Assembly: GCA_947184155.2 (NCBI GenBank)
Contig: CAMXCT020000444.1
Span: forward strand, 1 to 64,000
Direction: 5' to 3'
Source of the DNA: Cladocopium goreaui
Taxonomy: Eukaryota; Sar; Dinophyceae; Suessiales; Symbiodiniaceae
Length of the DNA: 64,000 nt
A program made the translations under genes and the position numbers. Below the pieces are notes generated by a model. It had not been told where the DNA came from and ran no database searches. It was given only the letters and a program-made list of their open reading frames with translations. Of the stretch, positions 19,030 through 31,584 are shown in pieces (within the stretch, counting starts at the first letter, position 1; the number at the start of each line of letters is the position of its first letter).

Positions 19030-21630
19030 CAGAAATTTGGGGCACCCCACGTTGAAGTTGAGGGCAGCACCTGAGACCGTGAGGGCAAAGATCCACTGGA
19101 CTAGCCGCCCCCGTCTTTGGCATCCCAACGTGGCAATGGTGCAGGACCCACCGAAGATTCGCACTGCCACAGCACCTAGCACTGACAGTGGCTGGTGCTC
19201 AAACCTGCCTATCCATCAAAATCATCAAACGTGGCCAGGTTGGGCCACGCCGTCAGAGCATGACCTGGATTTCCAACAAATTGTCAATGACACTAACAAA
19301 AATTGAGGTATGTAAGTTGGAATGTCTCTCAAATTTCCGGTCCCTCCAACTCACCAAGGCGTTCCTGGGTGGATCAAATATCGATAAAAACCGCGCCGAC
19401 CCCGGTTCAACTAAACACTGGAATCACAGCAGCTGGAAGTAGAACTGGCCAAACAAGGGTCTGACACAACCTCACTTATGGCATTGAAGGCAATTTCTTC
19501 TATAGTCAATCTGGTTTTTCTTGATTAAACCAACACTATTTCGCTGGATCTTGCAGTTTTTTGTAGATCGTCACGGTGCCAGCCGCCCAATCCAAGCCGC
19601 CCGGACCCAGATCCAAAGTCAGCAAGCGCCGTCCCAGACATGCCAAGGAGCGGACCTCAGCTTGCTTGCTGATGGACTTTCACCTTCTCCTGCGGTAAAC
19701 ATTATGATGGCAGCCCTGGATCCCGCAAGAATCTTTCATACGATATTGATCGATGATGTGTTAGAAGGTGCTAATTATGGTTTCAATTTTCCCTTTTGAG
19801 TTTCATTCGGAAAATTTCGGGGATGCTGCCCCCCGCACCTCAAACACGACCCGCTGTGAAGGCATGTCTGGGCGAAAACTCATGGCCTTGGCACAGCAGC
19901 CGGGTGCTGCGTGGAATGGGGGAAGAAACGATTCCAAGGCGATTTGAGCCATGGTGATGGTCAGCAGTCTTGTGAAGATGCGCAGCAACCAAGAACATGC
20001 ACTAACATGAAAAAATCAAATCGCAAACAAATTATTTGTATACTTACAGGGTGAAAGAGTCCTGGTTTAGTAAGCACACCTGGGTGTATTTCAAGCATAT
20101 ATCATACCTTGGATAGTCAAGAAAAATATGGGGATCGTCTCGGTTTGAATGGCCAAATGGCTAAAAGAATGCCACATTCCATGCTCTTCCTGGGACATCT
20201 TGATTGTCAGCACCACGTATCAATATCGCCACTTACCACCACTAGAAAAAACGGGATGCTCATAGCCCCCAACATCCCCTCCGCCGTGATATAGCGGCCA
20301 GCTTTGGACCCAGTCCTATCATTGTTCGCATGGTCGTCACACTGTTGACCTCCAATGTTTGTAGGTACGCCTTCTGATCTTCACAGCAAGGTGCCCAGAA
20401 ACTTTTTTCCACGAGGCTAGCAGACTTTAGCTGATCTTCTGCATGCCTTTTTACGCATTTTGCTGTGCTCACCGCTGTTTAATGGAAGCAAGCATCCGAA
20501 TCCGCTCCTTTACTACAAGACATCCGTGACCAACTCTTCGAAATAAAACCAGTGGCAATGAAAATGTAAATTCTGGGAATGGTGAACAAACGAGGTACCA
20601 ACGCTTGATCAGGAACCCTTTTCCAACAAAACATGTTTCGCACCACATGGCCGTGTCATGGCCTAACCGTCTATGGATGGGAACTTCCACTTGTTTCGGC
20701 CAACCACAGAAGGCCTCCCAGAACCAAGGTTGTGGATCTCAGAGAAACCATAAATCATATATCACATATATCCCCGAAACAGTCACCATGTCAAGAATCC
20801 GGACAGGCTCGGTTGCATCTCACTTTGATTTATCCAATCCAACAAAATGAACAAACATAAGCACAATTACATATACCCTTCTAGGCTCGCAAGACTCCCT
20901 CATTACTTGCCTCCAAATTTCATCCGCAAAATAATTTCCACATTACGTCTGCTGAACCCCCAGGACCGCCCGACAAACCCCCTGGCTGCCGGGCAATGTG
21001 CTGCAACCGTGGGCAATACTTGGCCAACCCTGCAGGTGGATATAGTGAAGTGCATGGTCACTGCTCGGGTCCCAACATGAAATACACTGCAGTGACTGAG
21101 TCTGGTGGGCCAGACCATGGCTTCAAGAATTGTAATTAACATGTTGTAACCAAATATGCCGGTAGGCTTCAATGAAAACATAAATCTGGAACCTCCGCCC
21201 TGCCATTTCACTCATTGCTGTAGCGCGCCAAACCAAGTTCCACACTGCCAAACAGCCGCTGGGGATCGGGAAAGCCAGCACCGAAGGAGGACCCATCGAC
21301 CTGGGCAGAAAAATGCCCACGCGGTCTGACCAACAGACTGAATATACATGAGTGGTTCCTGGTTTTCCCCCATACCCCAAGTAGTGATAATGCTTTGATA
21401 ACAGGCATTTACCGCCTTGCCAAATAGAGCGTGCGAGTACGGAACAGCAGAAAAAAACTATACCGACTATACCAGTTTCAACTCAAATGAATGAAGGTGG
21501 AGCATTGCAAATGTGTGCAAAATCCACCGGGCTAAGCGATGGATGAAGTGCATTGGGAAATTATGAAGGCTCCATTCACACCGTCGATTTTTTTCGTCAT
21601 CTTTTTATGGACCCTTATCCTCCGCGTGCC
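19030..21630. other. No confident gene
   Basis: Unique-looking sequence. ORFs of 60-100 codons overlap on both strands without splice support or recognisable motifs. Confidence 0.4.
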
Positions 21631-21638
21631 ATCATTCT

Positions 21639-21735
21639 ATGTCAACCCCGGATTAATAGAACTTGGGGAAGTGATTCCCACACAAATGATCAATTAGGAT
21701 TGCTTACCCTTATTGATTCACTGGGGGTTGAGCCA
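21639..21735. mobile_element. Probable degenerate relative of the 23,024 element
   Basis: Begins ATGTCAACCCCGGATTAATA like the 23,024 element and carries an imperfect inverted partner (TATTGATTCACTGGGGGTTG) at its right end. Confidence 0.4.
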
Positions 21736-21739
21736 TGAG

Positions 21740-23020
21740 GTATACCTGTCCAAGTAAATACACTTAGTTCTTGACATTGAAACTACCCGAAACTTTCGGT
21801 GGTTTGGGTTCACCGGGGCCAACTTCCCCGGGATCTACGGCCTGCAAGGATTCCATCAGCCGCATGCCACACACCAAACGAAGCAGTTCCCTGTCACATG
21901 TATCTGGGTATCTGGTACGAACCGCATATAAACGAGAGTGAGCCTGATGGTTAAATTGGGACGGGGCATTTCAAATTGATATGCGTTAGCCAACATTAAA
22001 GCAGAACCCTAGTTTTGAACTGCGACGTGTGGTAAGATCGTGCTGTTTTTGGTGGCATTTTGCAGGCGATCCAAGTGTTTACCTCATGCACACCTCATGC
22101 AATCATTCAACCCGCCTGTTCATACACCTGCCCATGTGCAAGAAACATCTTTACAAACACTTGTGTCATGTCTAAACTGTGCACGTTTTACGCGAACATA
22201 TTCTAATTGAAAAACATTGGGACATGACATGCCACATCTCAGGACATTTCATTTGTGATCCTTTGGTTGTTTCAATTTGGTTGGCGCAAAAACGTAGGAT
22301 CTATGGGGACATTTGTTCGAATGCGCACCCGCTTGGTTTCGCAGCATAACAAACCCACTGAAACAATTGAATGAAACTCGACCACCTGATGTCACGAAGT
22401 AAACAACACATCCAACCAGTTGATCGAAAGGAATGCTGAAAGTAGTGCCGGGGAGTGTGGCGCTATGAACCATCAATGTGTCGCCTGATCGCTTATAAAG
22501 CAACAATCAATCGTCAGTCGGCTTCCACACGCGCCAAAACATGCAATATGTAAGGGTCATGAAGATTGAATGCCACAAGCAAAATCCAACTTTCATGTGG
22601 GCCGTTCTTCTTGTGGTTTCCGGCAAACCAAAAAGTAATTAAATGTCAGCTCCCCAGGAAGGGGATGGTCTGGGATGGTGCAACGTCAAAAAAATGAGCG
22701 AACCATGTGTTTATTGACTTGTCTTGATGCCTTGAGCAATGACCTGTATGAACTATACCACCTTTCCCTGTGGTAACTGAACCTGGCTGGCTGCAAACCC
22801 TTCCATTTCCAAAGAAAATTTTCCAAGGAAACATGTTTCTGGAAAGCGTGTATGACGACCAGGAGGAAACATGCTTCACATCCTCCTACTGTAATATTAC
22901 GTGGTGATGGGAAAATCCCCGCTTGCATGAGAACACCTCTAGGTACGAAAAATTGAATTACCTACATACAAATTTAGTGATATAATGATATATAATCCTA
23001 TCATTATGGCATTACATACA
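21740..23020. other. No gene seen
   Basis: Unique sequence; the minus-strand frames at 22,249-22,928 have no recognised content. Confidence 0.4.
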
Positions 23021-23023
23021 TAT

Positions 23024-23154
23024 AATGTCAACCCTGGATTAATAAACCATGGTATATTAATTAAGCGGGTAATCCTCCAATAGTCATGATCTAATACTTA
23101 AATGGTACCCTCCCAATTAAACAGCCCAGGGGTTTATTAATCCAGTGTTGACAT
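23024..23154. mobile_element. 131-bp MITE with ~25-bp inverted ends
   Basis: The left end AATGTCAACCCTGGATTAAT(AAACC) is matched as reverse complement at the right end, with one or two changes. The centre is AT-rich and noncoding. No clear target duplication was found. Confidence 0.7.
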
Positions 23155-23172
23155 TGAACACATACATTACCG

Positions 23173-23216
23173 TGCGTACGTACGTACGTACATACGTACG
23201 TACGTACATACATACG
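23173..23216. repeat. CGTACGTA microsatellite
   Basis: Short self-complementary ACGTACGT run, immediately right of the MITE. Confidence 0.9.
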
Positions 23217-23248
23217 GTCTCGTGGAAAGGATGGAATCTAGTCGGTGA

Positions 23249-23386
23249 AAGAACGGATCCTTGACCAGTGGGGCGTCTGCCGTGCCTTTCGCCGAAGTGC
23301 GCGGTATCGCGCACGGCGAGCTGGCGGACCTGGAGCTGGCACATGTCCAAAAAAGAACAACCACGGCAGGCGAGAAACCCTACTGA
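23249..23386 (+). CDS. Candidate GC-rich terminal coding segment
   Basis: A 46-codon frame between stops encodes SAVPFAEVRGIAHGELADLE and ends TTAGEKPY before TGA. It forms a local GC-rich island in AT-rich DNA and looks protein-like. The other plus frame (from 23,245) and one minus frame are also open over the island, so the strand is uncertain. Confidence 0.25.
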   Translation, partial: KNGSLTSGASAVPFAEVRGIAHGELADLELAHVQKRTTTAGEKPY

Positions 23387-23399
23387 ACTTGATATTGTG

Positions 23400-26300
23400 T
23401 AGGAAACAGTCATGCCTTGTTGAATTTGGAATTTGGCTGTTGGTTTTGTCGTGTTGTTTTTATTGCTTGATTTTACATTGAGAAAAGCATGTCAGATTCA
23501 AAAATAGAACGGCCAAAATGCACGCATAAAAATATAAACCTATAAAATCCTATTTACATTTACACATTTGTACGGGAGACAAAAACACATAAACACAAAA
23601 AACCTACGATATCGTACGGTAACTTCTTGGCAAAAAAATCGCCGAAGGCCAGCCCTTGTTGCATTTACACTGGAAGCATGTGAAATCACCGAAATACGTC
23701 AGGGAAATCTGCCAAATAGACGCCAAAGAAAGGCAAGGGCAATTATGTCGATATGATTGATGATTACACAAAAACTACAAACAAATTACGGTGGAATTAA
23801 CTACGGGCAGATACGCCAGCCGGACAAAGGAATCACCAAGGAGAAGATGTCAACCAACTTCCTGGGGAAAATGCATGAGGAACAGTGACAGCATCGGCTA
23901 CAGAAAATGTCTGCAGATGCCTACAGTATCATGACTTCCCCATGGAAGGTCTCAAAAGCAGGCCCGGACGCGTGGCTGTCTTGAGCTTGGCTAAGCGTGC
24001 TATCATTGCGTGCTTGAATCCAACCTGCTTGGCTAGATTGGGTTCACCAACCCAGACCTGCCTAACCCCTCACAATCTGAGGCGAAACACATTTCTGCAA
24101 TGCTGCCCGATAAAGCGCAGGCAATCGCTTTGCCATTCTGGTGGGATCCTCACCTCGACGGTCGCTGGGCAGAAAAAGGAGAATATAATAGGATCGAACG
24201 TTTGCGTTTGATTGATCATCCGTTGGAAACGGGCATGAACAGGCATGAATTTTCGTGGCAAACACCGTGGCTATCCAGCAAATAAGTAATTATCAATTTT
24301 GACTTGTTCGTTTAGGTACAAGTTCTACAAATTTAAATTTATGACCCGGCCAACCCCCACAGCCCAGCTTGCATAGTTGCCAAAACCCCGTTGCAAGCTG
24401 ACATTGGTCCAGTAGACCAGACCCGACAACTGAATTCCTCAGCCACCACGCCCAGCTCAAGGCAACTCGTTGCTGAGGGTGTGCAGCCTCAAGGTGGAAT
24501 GAAAATCGATCCCGGCGGCCCAAACTGAAAAATTGGATGAGCCAGCCTTGGATACACTTTTGCGGGGGGTTATCCAACTGCATGCTTGTAATCAAAATAT
24601 GAAGGTGACTGCCTGGCAACTTGCCAGCTGGGACTTACATCGCGCACCTAAATGCATTCTAACGAGTTGGGCTGCAACCATCCAAGGCTGGGATGCAACC
24701 GTTTGAGATGGGACTGATATTGGAACCATGACAAGATATTGGCACCCGAACAAAATATGTATATTTGCAAGAAATTGACAAACATAATGTAGACGATTTT
24801 AACAAACCAACTAACCATCCTTGCGCCTGTCTAAACATTTCAACAAAGGAACTAAGGGAGGGGTCAAGCTGGGAATTGTTGGGAATTGTCCGTTGTGACC
24901 CAAAGCTGCACTTTCTTTACGAAAAAGTGTGGTTAAAGGTTTGGCTGTTTCTGCGAAACATATACCGGCACCGATCTTGCAATTCTGGATCAATTGTGCG
25001 AACCGGAAATCGTTTTTCGATATTAAAGTGGCACGCAGCAGCACAACCCCCCCTGTGCCAAACCATCGATTTTCTTGGTGCAGGACCCAATGTTCAAAGG
25101 CTTGGGCCGTCAGCATGTGACAAGCTCCTGGCTGTTGCGGGATGGAACCTGCATTCGCCAAACTAGTTCGTGACGAAGTTGCAAATGTCAAGCAGGACGC
25201 ACGTATAGGATAATAGAATGAATTGTTCGGGATGCATGCTTGGTTTAGGGGTTGGCGTCAGCCGGTGAAAGAACAATTAGCCGTTTGGATTGGTTGCATT
25301 CAACGGAGGTTGAACCATGGTTGTACCACGACAAAGTCAATTTTATTGTAATTAAAAGCTGGGCGTGGGGCTTTCACCCGCCGGGCTACCATTGAACCCG
25401 AAAATTAACCCAAACCTTGGGCACTGCACTCCCAAATCTGTACATTGCCAACGTTTACAAAGTATTTTGCACGCAAGAGGCTTGGAACTCGTCAGCCGAG
25501 GCGAACCATGAACATCCATAGGGATGCCATACACAACAAACACTGTTCAGTAGCGCTTAAAAAATACTTGCGGAATGGTAGCTGCTGTGTACATTTAGTC
25601 ATACCCTCAACGTTGCGATTGGGCACGGGCATTGTAATGCGCGCTTTTGTGGCAAAACTTTACAAATATCCCGAAAAGAAATGCATATAATGACATCTCA
25701 TATTGTGACTACTTCGACGTGAGGTAAAACATTCGAAACATCTAAATTCCTAAGTCACTCTTAGAATTTGGAGGCATACGCTCTCATTAGGTCTCGCGCT
25801 GAGGCATGCGCCAAAACCATCGCCCATTTCTCTTGATCATATTTGTTTAAACATGCACCATTAATCTATTTGCTTGAAATTGCAACTCAAGGTTTTTGAC
25901 TCACTACTGAGCACATCACACCGATGTTAAGCGTTCACTCCAACGCACGTTGGTTTATCAACGCCGCCCTGCACCGCCCTCTCTGGAAATCACTTGCCGA
26001 AGCGGCGAAAGGCGCACATTGGCACCCACGAGAGCATTGAAAACCTCAAGGCTCACAGCCAGATAGTTGGGCATGAAAATGTGGCGACCAATTACACAAG
26101 TGTCACTTTATGTGAAACCCGGGATGGAAAACTCAAGCCAACAAACCCAATAGAATCTCCATTCAGTGAGGCGTGATCGAACTGCAGAGGATGGCTGTGA
26201 TTTTTGATATTTCTGCTTGATGAAACAAATGTTTACAACATGCGGGGCCTATCTAACGGGATTTGTCCCAAACGCTATTTATGTCATCCCTATGAATGCT

Positions 26301-28090
26301 TCGCATGTACATTCCCAGGGCTTGTGGTTCGAGCAAGTGTGTCGCCCCCCCAGACTTCAAACCATTTCCGTCTGTGTCAGGACACGTATACACGATTTTT
26401 TCCTCGATGTCTTGAACAACTCACAAACATGGCCTAATTCAAACGTCACAACCAAGTGATTTCCCACATCATAATAAGACGAACTTCTGGATGGGGATGG
26501 TGGGTCGGAGGCGTCAGTGGAAGAGAAATCGTTGAAGAAACTAGGTTTGGGTTCATTTTGTGCAATCCAAGGCGTCAAAAAATATGTTCAATTGAATTCA
26601 TGCAAAATCGTACCGGGGCACCCTCCGCATCACAATGTTGGAAAATATTTCGCCGCTCACATCCCCACTACCTACAGAATGGGTTTCGCGACGAACTCCC
26701 TGAGCACCCTGGCACATTTACGGCGATAAAGACTTCAGCATCAATGACATCCGTCCAGCAAAGTGCCGCCTGCAACGGATATGCCCGCTAATTTCCCATA
26801 TGTGTCTGGTAAAACAATGGTCAGGAGTGAAATCCGCAAAACCTTCTTGGAATGTGCCAAAAAAACGAAGAGCATCATTGAAGTGGTCATCACCTGCAAC
26901 AGTTTTGTTGGCACACTTGGGGTCCTCCCTGCGCCTGGACGATGTCTTCCCACACTTGGGAAGGTCCGCCTGGGCGACCGTGCTCCTGATGCAATTCGAA
27001 TAATTAAACGTTGTGAAATTACAATGTTTTGACATTCCGATGTTTTGTTTGTTTGTGGTTCGTCTTTTCAAATCTTTTGCAAAGCACAACCGGGGTGTGG
27101 TACTCGCAGTGCATCGCTGTTGAAGTTAATGCCGTGAACCGGAAAGCAATTGTCATTCCATGTCGCGCACTGAAGTATCAGAAGCCGGCATGACCTGGAA
27201 ATGTGTGCATAAAATTTTCTAAGGGTTTCCATTATATGAGTGCTATTAATAGCAAAAAACGTGTTTCTAGCAAACGATATTTCCTTCAGTTCAAACCCGG
27301 GCATACATGACGTCCAAAGAAACATGAATCAATGCTCTTTTCCTAGCACGTGTGTGAAACCAAACCGTGCGAAATGAAACGGTAACATATTTTTATTTTT
27401 TATTTTTTTATTTTTTTGCAAGCAACTGCCGCAATACACCTGGCGTGGGACATGCGCAGCAACAGACACTGCACTGCGTTACGCAATGGCCAGAACAAAC
27501 CATGAGCGAATTACAGTATATTATATTATATTTTAATTTTCGCCCGAGCGCTTGAAACTTGAGTTTGCCATAGTGCTGCTGGGTCACTGCTTCCTCTGAA
27601 GGTGGCATAGAAATCATAAAAAACTTCCTGCGCCCGTAGATTTGCCCCGAAAAAATGAACACAACCAAATGCAAAGGTTTTGGGATTGGTTCGCCTCATT
27701 CACGGCCGTTTTTCCGGCATGCTCCTCTGCATCCGCTGCGGGTGGTGCGTCCCGTTTCCACGAGACATCTGAAGATGATAACCGGGCGGCGTCCGCAAAC
27801 GCCTGCGCCGCCGGCACATTCGAACAATGAATATGATTGGAAATGCACGGGCCTCACCATTTTGGATACCGAGAAATCAAAGCAAATATGTTTGGTCGTC
27901 GCACGGCTCAACAACGGATTGGATATCAGGGTATGCCGTAACATCACACCAAATATCTGCTGATCGCACGTTGAAATAGAAGAGGGGAAAATTGAAAAAG
28001 GGTGGGCGTTGGTTTGCGGGTGTAAATTTTACAACCACACAATGGTGCTTATGGTGACGGATGAACGAAACATTGATTGAGAACATGAAT
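23400..28090. other. Mostly featureless, a few doubtful ORFs
   Basis: The best candidates are 26,217-26,459 (+, 80 codons), overlapping frames on both strands at 26,718-27,089, and 27,642-27,830 (+, with a local GC-rich stretch encoding SRFHETSEDDNRAAS). None has consensus splice borders I can defend or a recognisable family. Confidence 0.35.
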
Positions 28091-28159
28091 CAAAACAAAC
28101 GTGAAGGTTTCCTTCCGTGACATCACATCATTTTGCATTTCATCCCGTCACGCCACACC

Positions 28160-28275
28160 GCACCACACCGCTTCAGCATCATCAGCATCATCAGCGTCAA
28201 CATCATCGTCATGGTTACAATCACCATCATCAGTCATCAGTCGTCATCATCATCATCATCATCATAGTCAGCATC
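28160..28275. repeat. ATC microsatellite
   Basis: CATCAT/GTCATC units. Confidence 0.9.
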
Positions 28276-28309
28276 ATCATGATTTTTGGTGGGCTGAAAA
28301 GAAGTGAGT

Positions 28310-28556
28310 TGAAACGAACTGAACTGAACTGAGCTGAACTGAGTTGAACTGAACTGGGCTGAACTGAGTTGAACTGAACTGAAAGAACGAGGGGAAGGAG
28401 GGAGGGAGGGAGGGAGGAAGGAAGGAAGGAAGGAAGGACGGACGGACGGACGGAAGGAAGGAAGGAAGGCAGGAAGGCAGGCAGGCAGGCAGGGAGGAAG
28501 GAAGGAAGGAAGAGGAAGGAAGGAAGGACGGAAGGAAGGAAGGCAGGGAGGGAGGA
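28310..28556. repeat. Purine-rich compound minisatellite
   Basis: GAACTGAGTT units to about 28,382, then GGAGGGAG, GGAAGGAC, GGCAGGAA units. Pro-Ser-Phe-Leu ORFs on the minus strand are by-products. Confidence 0.9.
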
Positions 28557-28557
28557 A

Positions 28558-28945
28558 CATTTTTTTGCCGACCCCATCCCCCAAAAGTGCTTGGAACGTC
28601 CTGGTTTTTTATGATTTTTATGTGAAACCGAGCTCTCGCTAGAGTCTCGTGCGCCTTTTGCCGACCCCATCTTCCAAAAGTGATCTGAACACCGCACTTT
28701 TTACGATTTTTGTGTGAAACCGAACTTTCGCGGCAGTCTCGTCCGCATTTTGCTGACCCCATCTTCCACAAGGATTCCAAACGCTCAATTTTTTACGGTT
28801 TGTATGTGAAACCGAACTTCCATTACAGTCCTGTGCGCTTTTTGTCGGTCCCATCTTCCAAAAATGTTCTGACCTTTTTTTTGCAACGATATTTTTATGA
28901 AACCGAGCTCTCGCTACAATTTTGTGCATTTTTTCGTCGACCGCT
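28558..28945. repeat. 92-bp tandem repeat, about four copies
   Basis: Units contain TTGCCGACCCCATCTTCCA, TTTTTACG and TGTGAAACCGA(A/G)CT. The starts near 28,564, 28,656, 28,748 and 28,840 give a 92-bp period; the copies have diverged noticeably. Confidence 0.8.
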
Positions 28946-29236
28946 TTTGCACATCGAAACCCGAAACCGCGGAAACATAGATTCTACTTCGACGACCGCA
29001 AAAGCGACTTCACCCGAGAAAACGCAGGGTTTCGCGCCCGAGACATGATGACATGATGACATGATGATCTGGCTGATATGAAGGTGAAAATGCTAGGTGG
29101 CAAATTTGCCTTTTAATTGGTCCCCTTTAGCAAGAAATTGGAAAATAAAACTACCATTTGAGGGTTTCGCCACCTAACAAAAAAAACTCAGTTAACTCCG
29201 AATTTTTCGTATTAGGGCCCGTGAAAATTGTAGTTT

Positions 29237-30230
29237 TTCCCCACCTGCCAGGTGAGGGTTGTTAGATTTTATGTCAGTTGCCTCCTCCTCCTCCTGCCGC
29301 CTCCTGCCGCCTCCTGCCTCGTCATGCCTCCTGCCTCCTCCTCGTCCTCCTCGTCCTCCTTGTCATCCTCGTCGTCCTTGTCGTCCTCGTCGTCCTCGTC
29401 GTCCTCGTCCAACTGCGACCCGCGATCCACAGTGTTCTCTGCCGGACCTCAACCACGACCATCCACGCCCAGTGTTCCCTGCCGGACCTCAACCACGACC
29501 AGCCACGCCCAGTGTTCCCTGCCGGACCTCAACCACGACCAGCCACGCCCAGTGTTCCTTGCCGGACCTCAACCGCGAGTATCCACGCCAAGTGTTCCCT
29601 GCCGGACCTCATGTAGGAAGATATGGGACAAAGAATGTGCAGAAGAAAGTTAGAAAGAATGTCAGAAAGAATGTCAGAAGATATGCCAGAAGATATGCCA
29701 GATAGAATGCCAAATAGAATGCCAGATAGAATGCCAGAAGATATGTCAGAATATATGCCAGAAAATATGCCAGATAGAATGCCAGATAATATGCCAGAAG
29801 ATATGCCAGATAGAATGCCAGAAGATTTGCCAGATAGAATGCCAGAAAATATGCCAGAAGATATGCCAGATAGATATGCCAGAAGATATGCCAGAAGATA
29901 TGCCAGAAGATATGCCAGAAGATATGTCAGAATATATGCCAGGAGATATGTCAGATAGAATGCCAGAAGATATGTCAGAATATATGCCAGAAAATATGCC
30001 AGATAGAATGCCAGATTGAATGCCAGATAAAATGTCAGATAGAGTGCCAGAAGATATGCCAGATAGAATGCCAGAAGATTTGCCAGATAGAATGCCAGAA
30101 GATATGCCAGATCATATGCCAGATAGAATGCCAAATAGAATGTCAGAAGATATGTCAGATAAAATGCCAGAAGATTTGCCAGTAAGAAAATGTATCAATG
30201 TCATGGTGGGGATCACACGAAGTAAAGTAA
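29237..30230 (+). mobile_element. ~1 kb repeat-filled element, copy A
   Basis: Borders are defined by comparison with copy B (44,131-45,325, opposite strand), where the empty site is known. It starts TTCCCCACCTGCCAGGTGAG, including the palindrome CACCTG-C-CAGGTG, and ends CACACGAAGTAAAGTAA. Inside are CCTCCT/CGTCCT units, a 40-bp tandem repeat with CTGCCGGACCTCAACC (29,430-29,612), and a 12-bp array of ATGCCAGAAGAT/ATGCCAGATAGA units (29,640-30,185). There is no transposase. The Met-Pro-Glu-Asp ORFs are translations of the 12-bp unit. CCCCACC near both ends forms a subterminal inverted repeat. Confidence 0.65.
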
Positions 30231-30231
30231 T

Positions 30232-31020
30232 TTAAATTCAGATTTTTAATTTCATATTAGGGGAACGCTTCGAAATCCAAATTTCGGTAATATTTGACTC
30301 CGTTGAAAGAATTAATTTTTTTAATCTCAAGTGTTCATTTTATTAATAAGGTCCGCTTCGAAATTCAATTTTTGCCAATATTTTAATTGCGTTATAGTTG
30401 GAAATTTATTAGATTTTGAAAATTTAATTGATTTTGAAATCAATTTTTTTCTCGAAATTAAGGTTTTAAAATGACTACCCCCTAAAGCGTACCCAAGGTG
30501 GTCCCCCACCTCGATTAATTAGAATATTAATCCAAAGGTCCCTTAATTTCCTCGGCGGCACTTCTCCTCCACCTAGATGTGATAAATTGTTCTGTCCCCA
30601 CCACCTAAATTAATTTCAGGCAATTTTTTCAAGAGTGGTGGAACTAATTACAATGTCTTCTTGGGTGCAGGGGACCCCAAATAATTTCTTCTAATTAATT
30701 GGGATGTGGTTAGATAAATTATTTAGGTAGAATGAAGGTATGTATCCAAAGGTTCGGGAAAATGGAAGTTGTTCAAAATTATGGTGCCCGAAAACTGCCC
30801 GTACGCCGCCCTTGGCCTTGCGCCACTGCAGCAAAACACACACACCCATAATTGCAGATGTCACTCGGAAACTGTACTGTAATGTTACATCGATATTAAT
30901 AAAGGAGGGTTCCCCCGTATTTTTTTTTAAGGGGGGGGTCTGCTTTGCAATAGTAAACCGAAAATCCAAACTCTTCCGCAAAGGCTTCTGTAAGGTTTTG
31001 ACAAATCCGCTCTTTTCTGA
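30232..31020. other. AT-rich, no gene; carries the second copy of a dispersed repeat
   Basis: AATTAATT-rich sequence. Around 30,770-30,825 it repeats the CCCGAAAACTGCCCG segment seen at 2,035. Confidence 0.5.
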
Positions 31021-31024
31021 TGGG

Positions 31025-31215
31025 CCCTGATGGGATTTTCATTGGATTCTGATTGGAAACCTCTGTTTTCTGATAGGCTTTGGTGGGATCTTCATTGGAT
31101 TCTGATTGAGAACCTTTGTTTTCTGACAGGCTCTGGCGGGATCTTCATTGGATTCTGATTGGGAACCTCTGTTTTCTGATAGGCCCTGATGGGATTTTCA
31201 TTGGATTTTCTGTAC
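31025..31215. repeat. ~60-bp tandem repeat around TTCATTGGATTCTGATTGG
   Basis: Three to four copies containing GGGATNTTCATTGGATTCTG and CCTCTGTTTTCTGATAGGC, directly upstream of the first exon of the next gene. Related fragments lie in that gene's introns. Confidence 0.75.
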
Positions 31216-31290
31216 CTGGGATGGATTCTGAAGAATGGTCTGATGCTTCTGTAGCTGTGGTAGTCTGATCTGCTCTGTGATAGTCTGGCC

Positions 31291-31584
31291 ATGCCATTGC
31301 TGCCTGATCTGTGGGACACAGCCCTTGGTTGCATCCTGGATCTGGCCACTCTGGGCTGCCAGATCTTTGTCTACATCTGGCAGCTGCTTCTGGCATTTGG
31401 TGGGCATGTGCTGGTGGGCTATGGCTTGGTGACCCTGGGAGAGTTTCTGCAGCTGGCACTGCTGTGTGTGGTGATCACTCTGCTGAGTGGCACTCTGCAG
31501 GATCTGAAGTGGCATGGTGATTATCTGAGAGCTCATGGTGTAAAGCTGGACATTCTGATCGAACCCCGCATTACTGCTGGCTAG
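31291..31584 (+). CDS. Exon candidate with hydrophobic segments
   Basis: ATG at 31,291 opens 97 codons to TAG. The middle holds two long hydrophobic runs (LGCQIFVYIWQLLLAF and LQLALLCVVITLLSG), suggestive of membrane helices. Donors GTGATT (31,517) and GTGTAA (31,538) lie inside, so the exon may end earlier. Confidence 0.4.
   Translation: MPLLPDLWDTALGCILDLATLGCQIFVYIWQLLLAFGGHVLVGYGLVTLGEFLQLALLCVVITLLSGTLQDLKWHGDYLRAHGVKLDILIEPRITAG

Noticed and set aside
26718..27089. Overlapping plus and minus ORFs of 89 and 123 codons
   Set aside because: Both strands look equally protein-like and neither has supported borders.
28230..28780. Pro/Ser/Phe-rich ORFs on the minus strand
   Set aside because: Arise from GGAAGG and GAACTGAG purine repeats.
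29237..30230. Helitron assignment for the ~1 kb element
   Set aside because: A terminal hairpin and lack of target duplication fit loosely, but no CTRR end or TC start in the right place and no Rep/helicase ORF; left unnamed.
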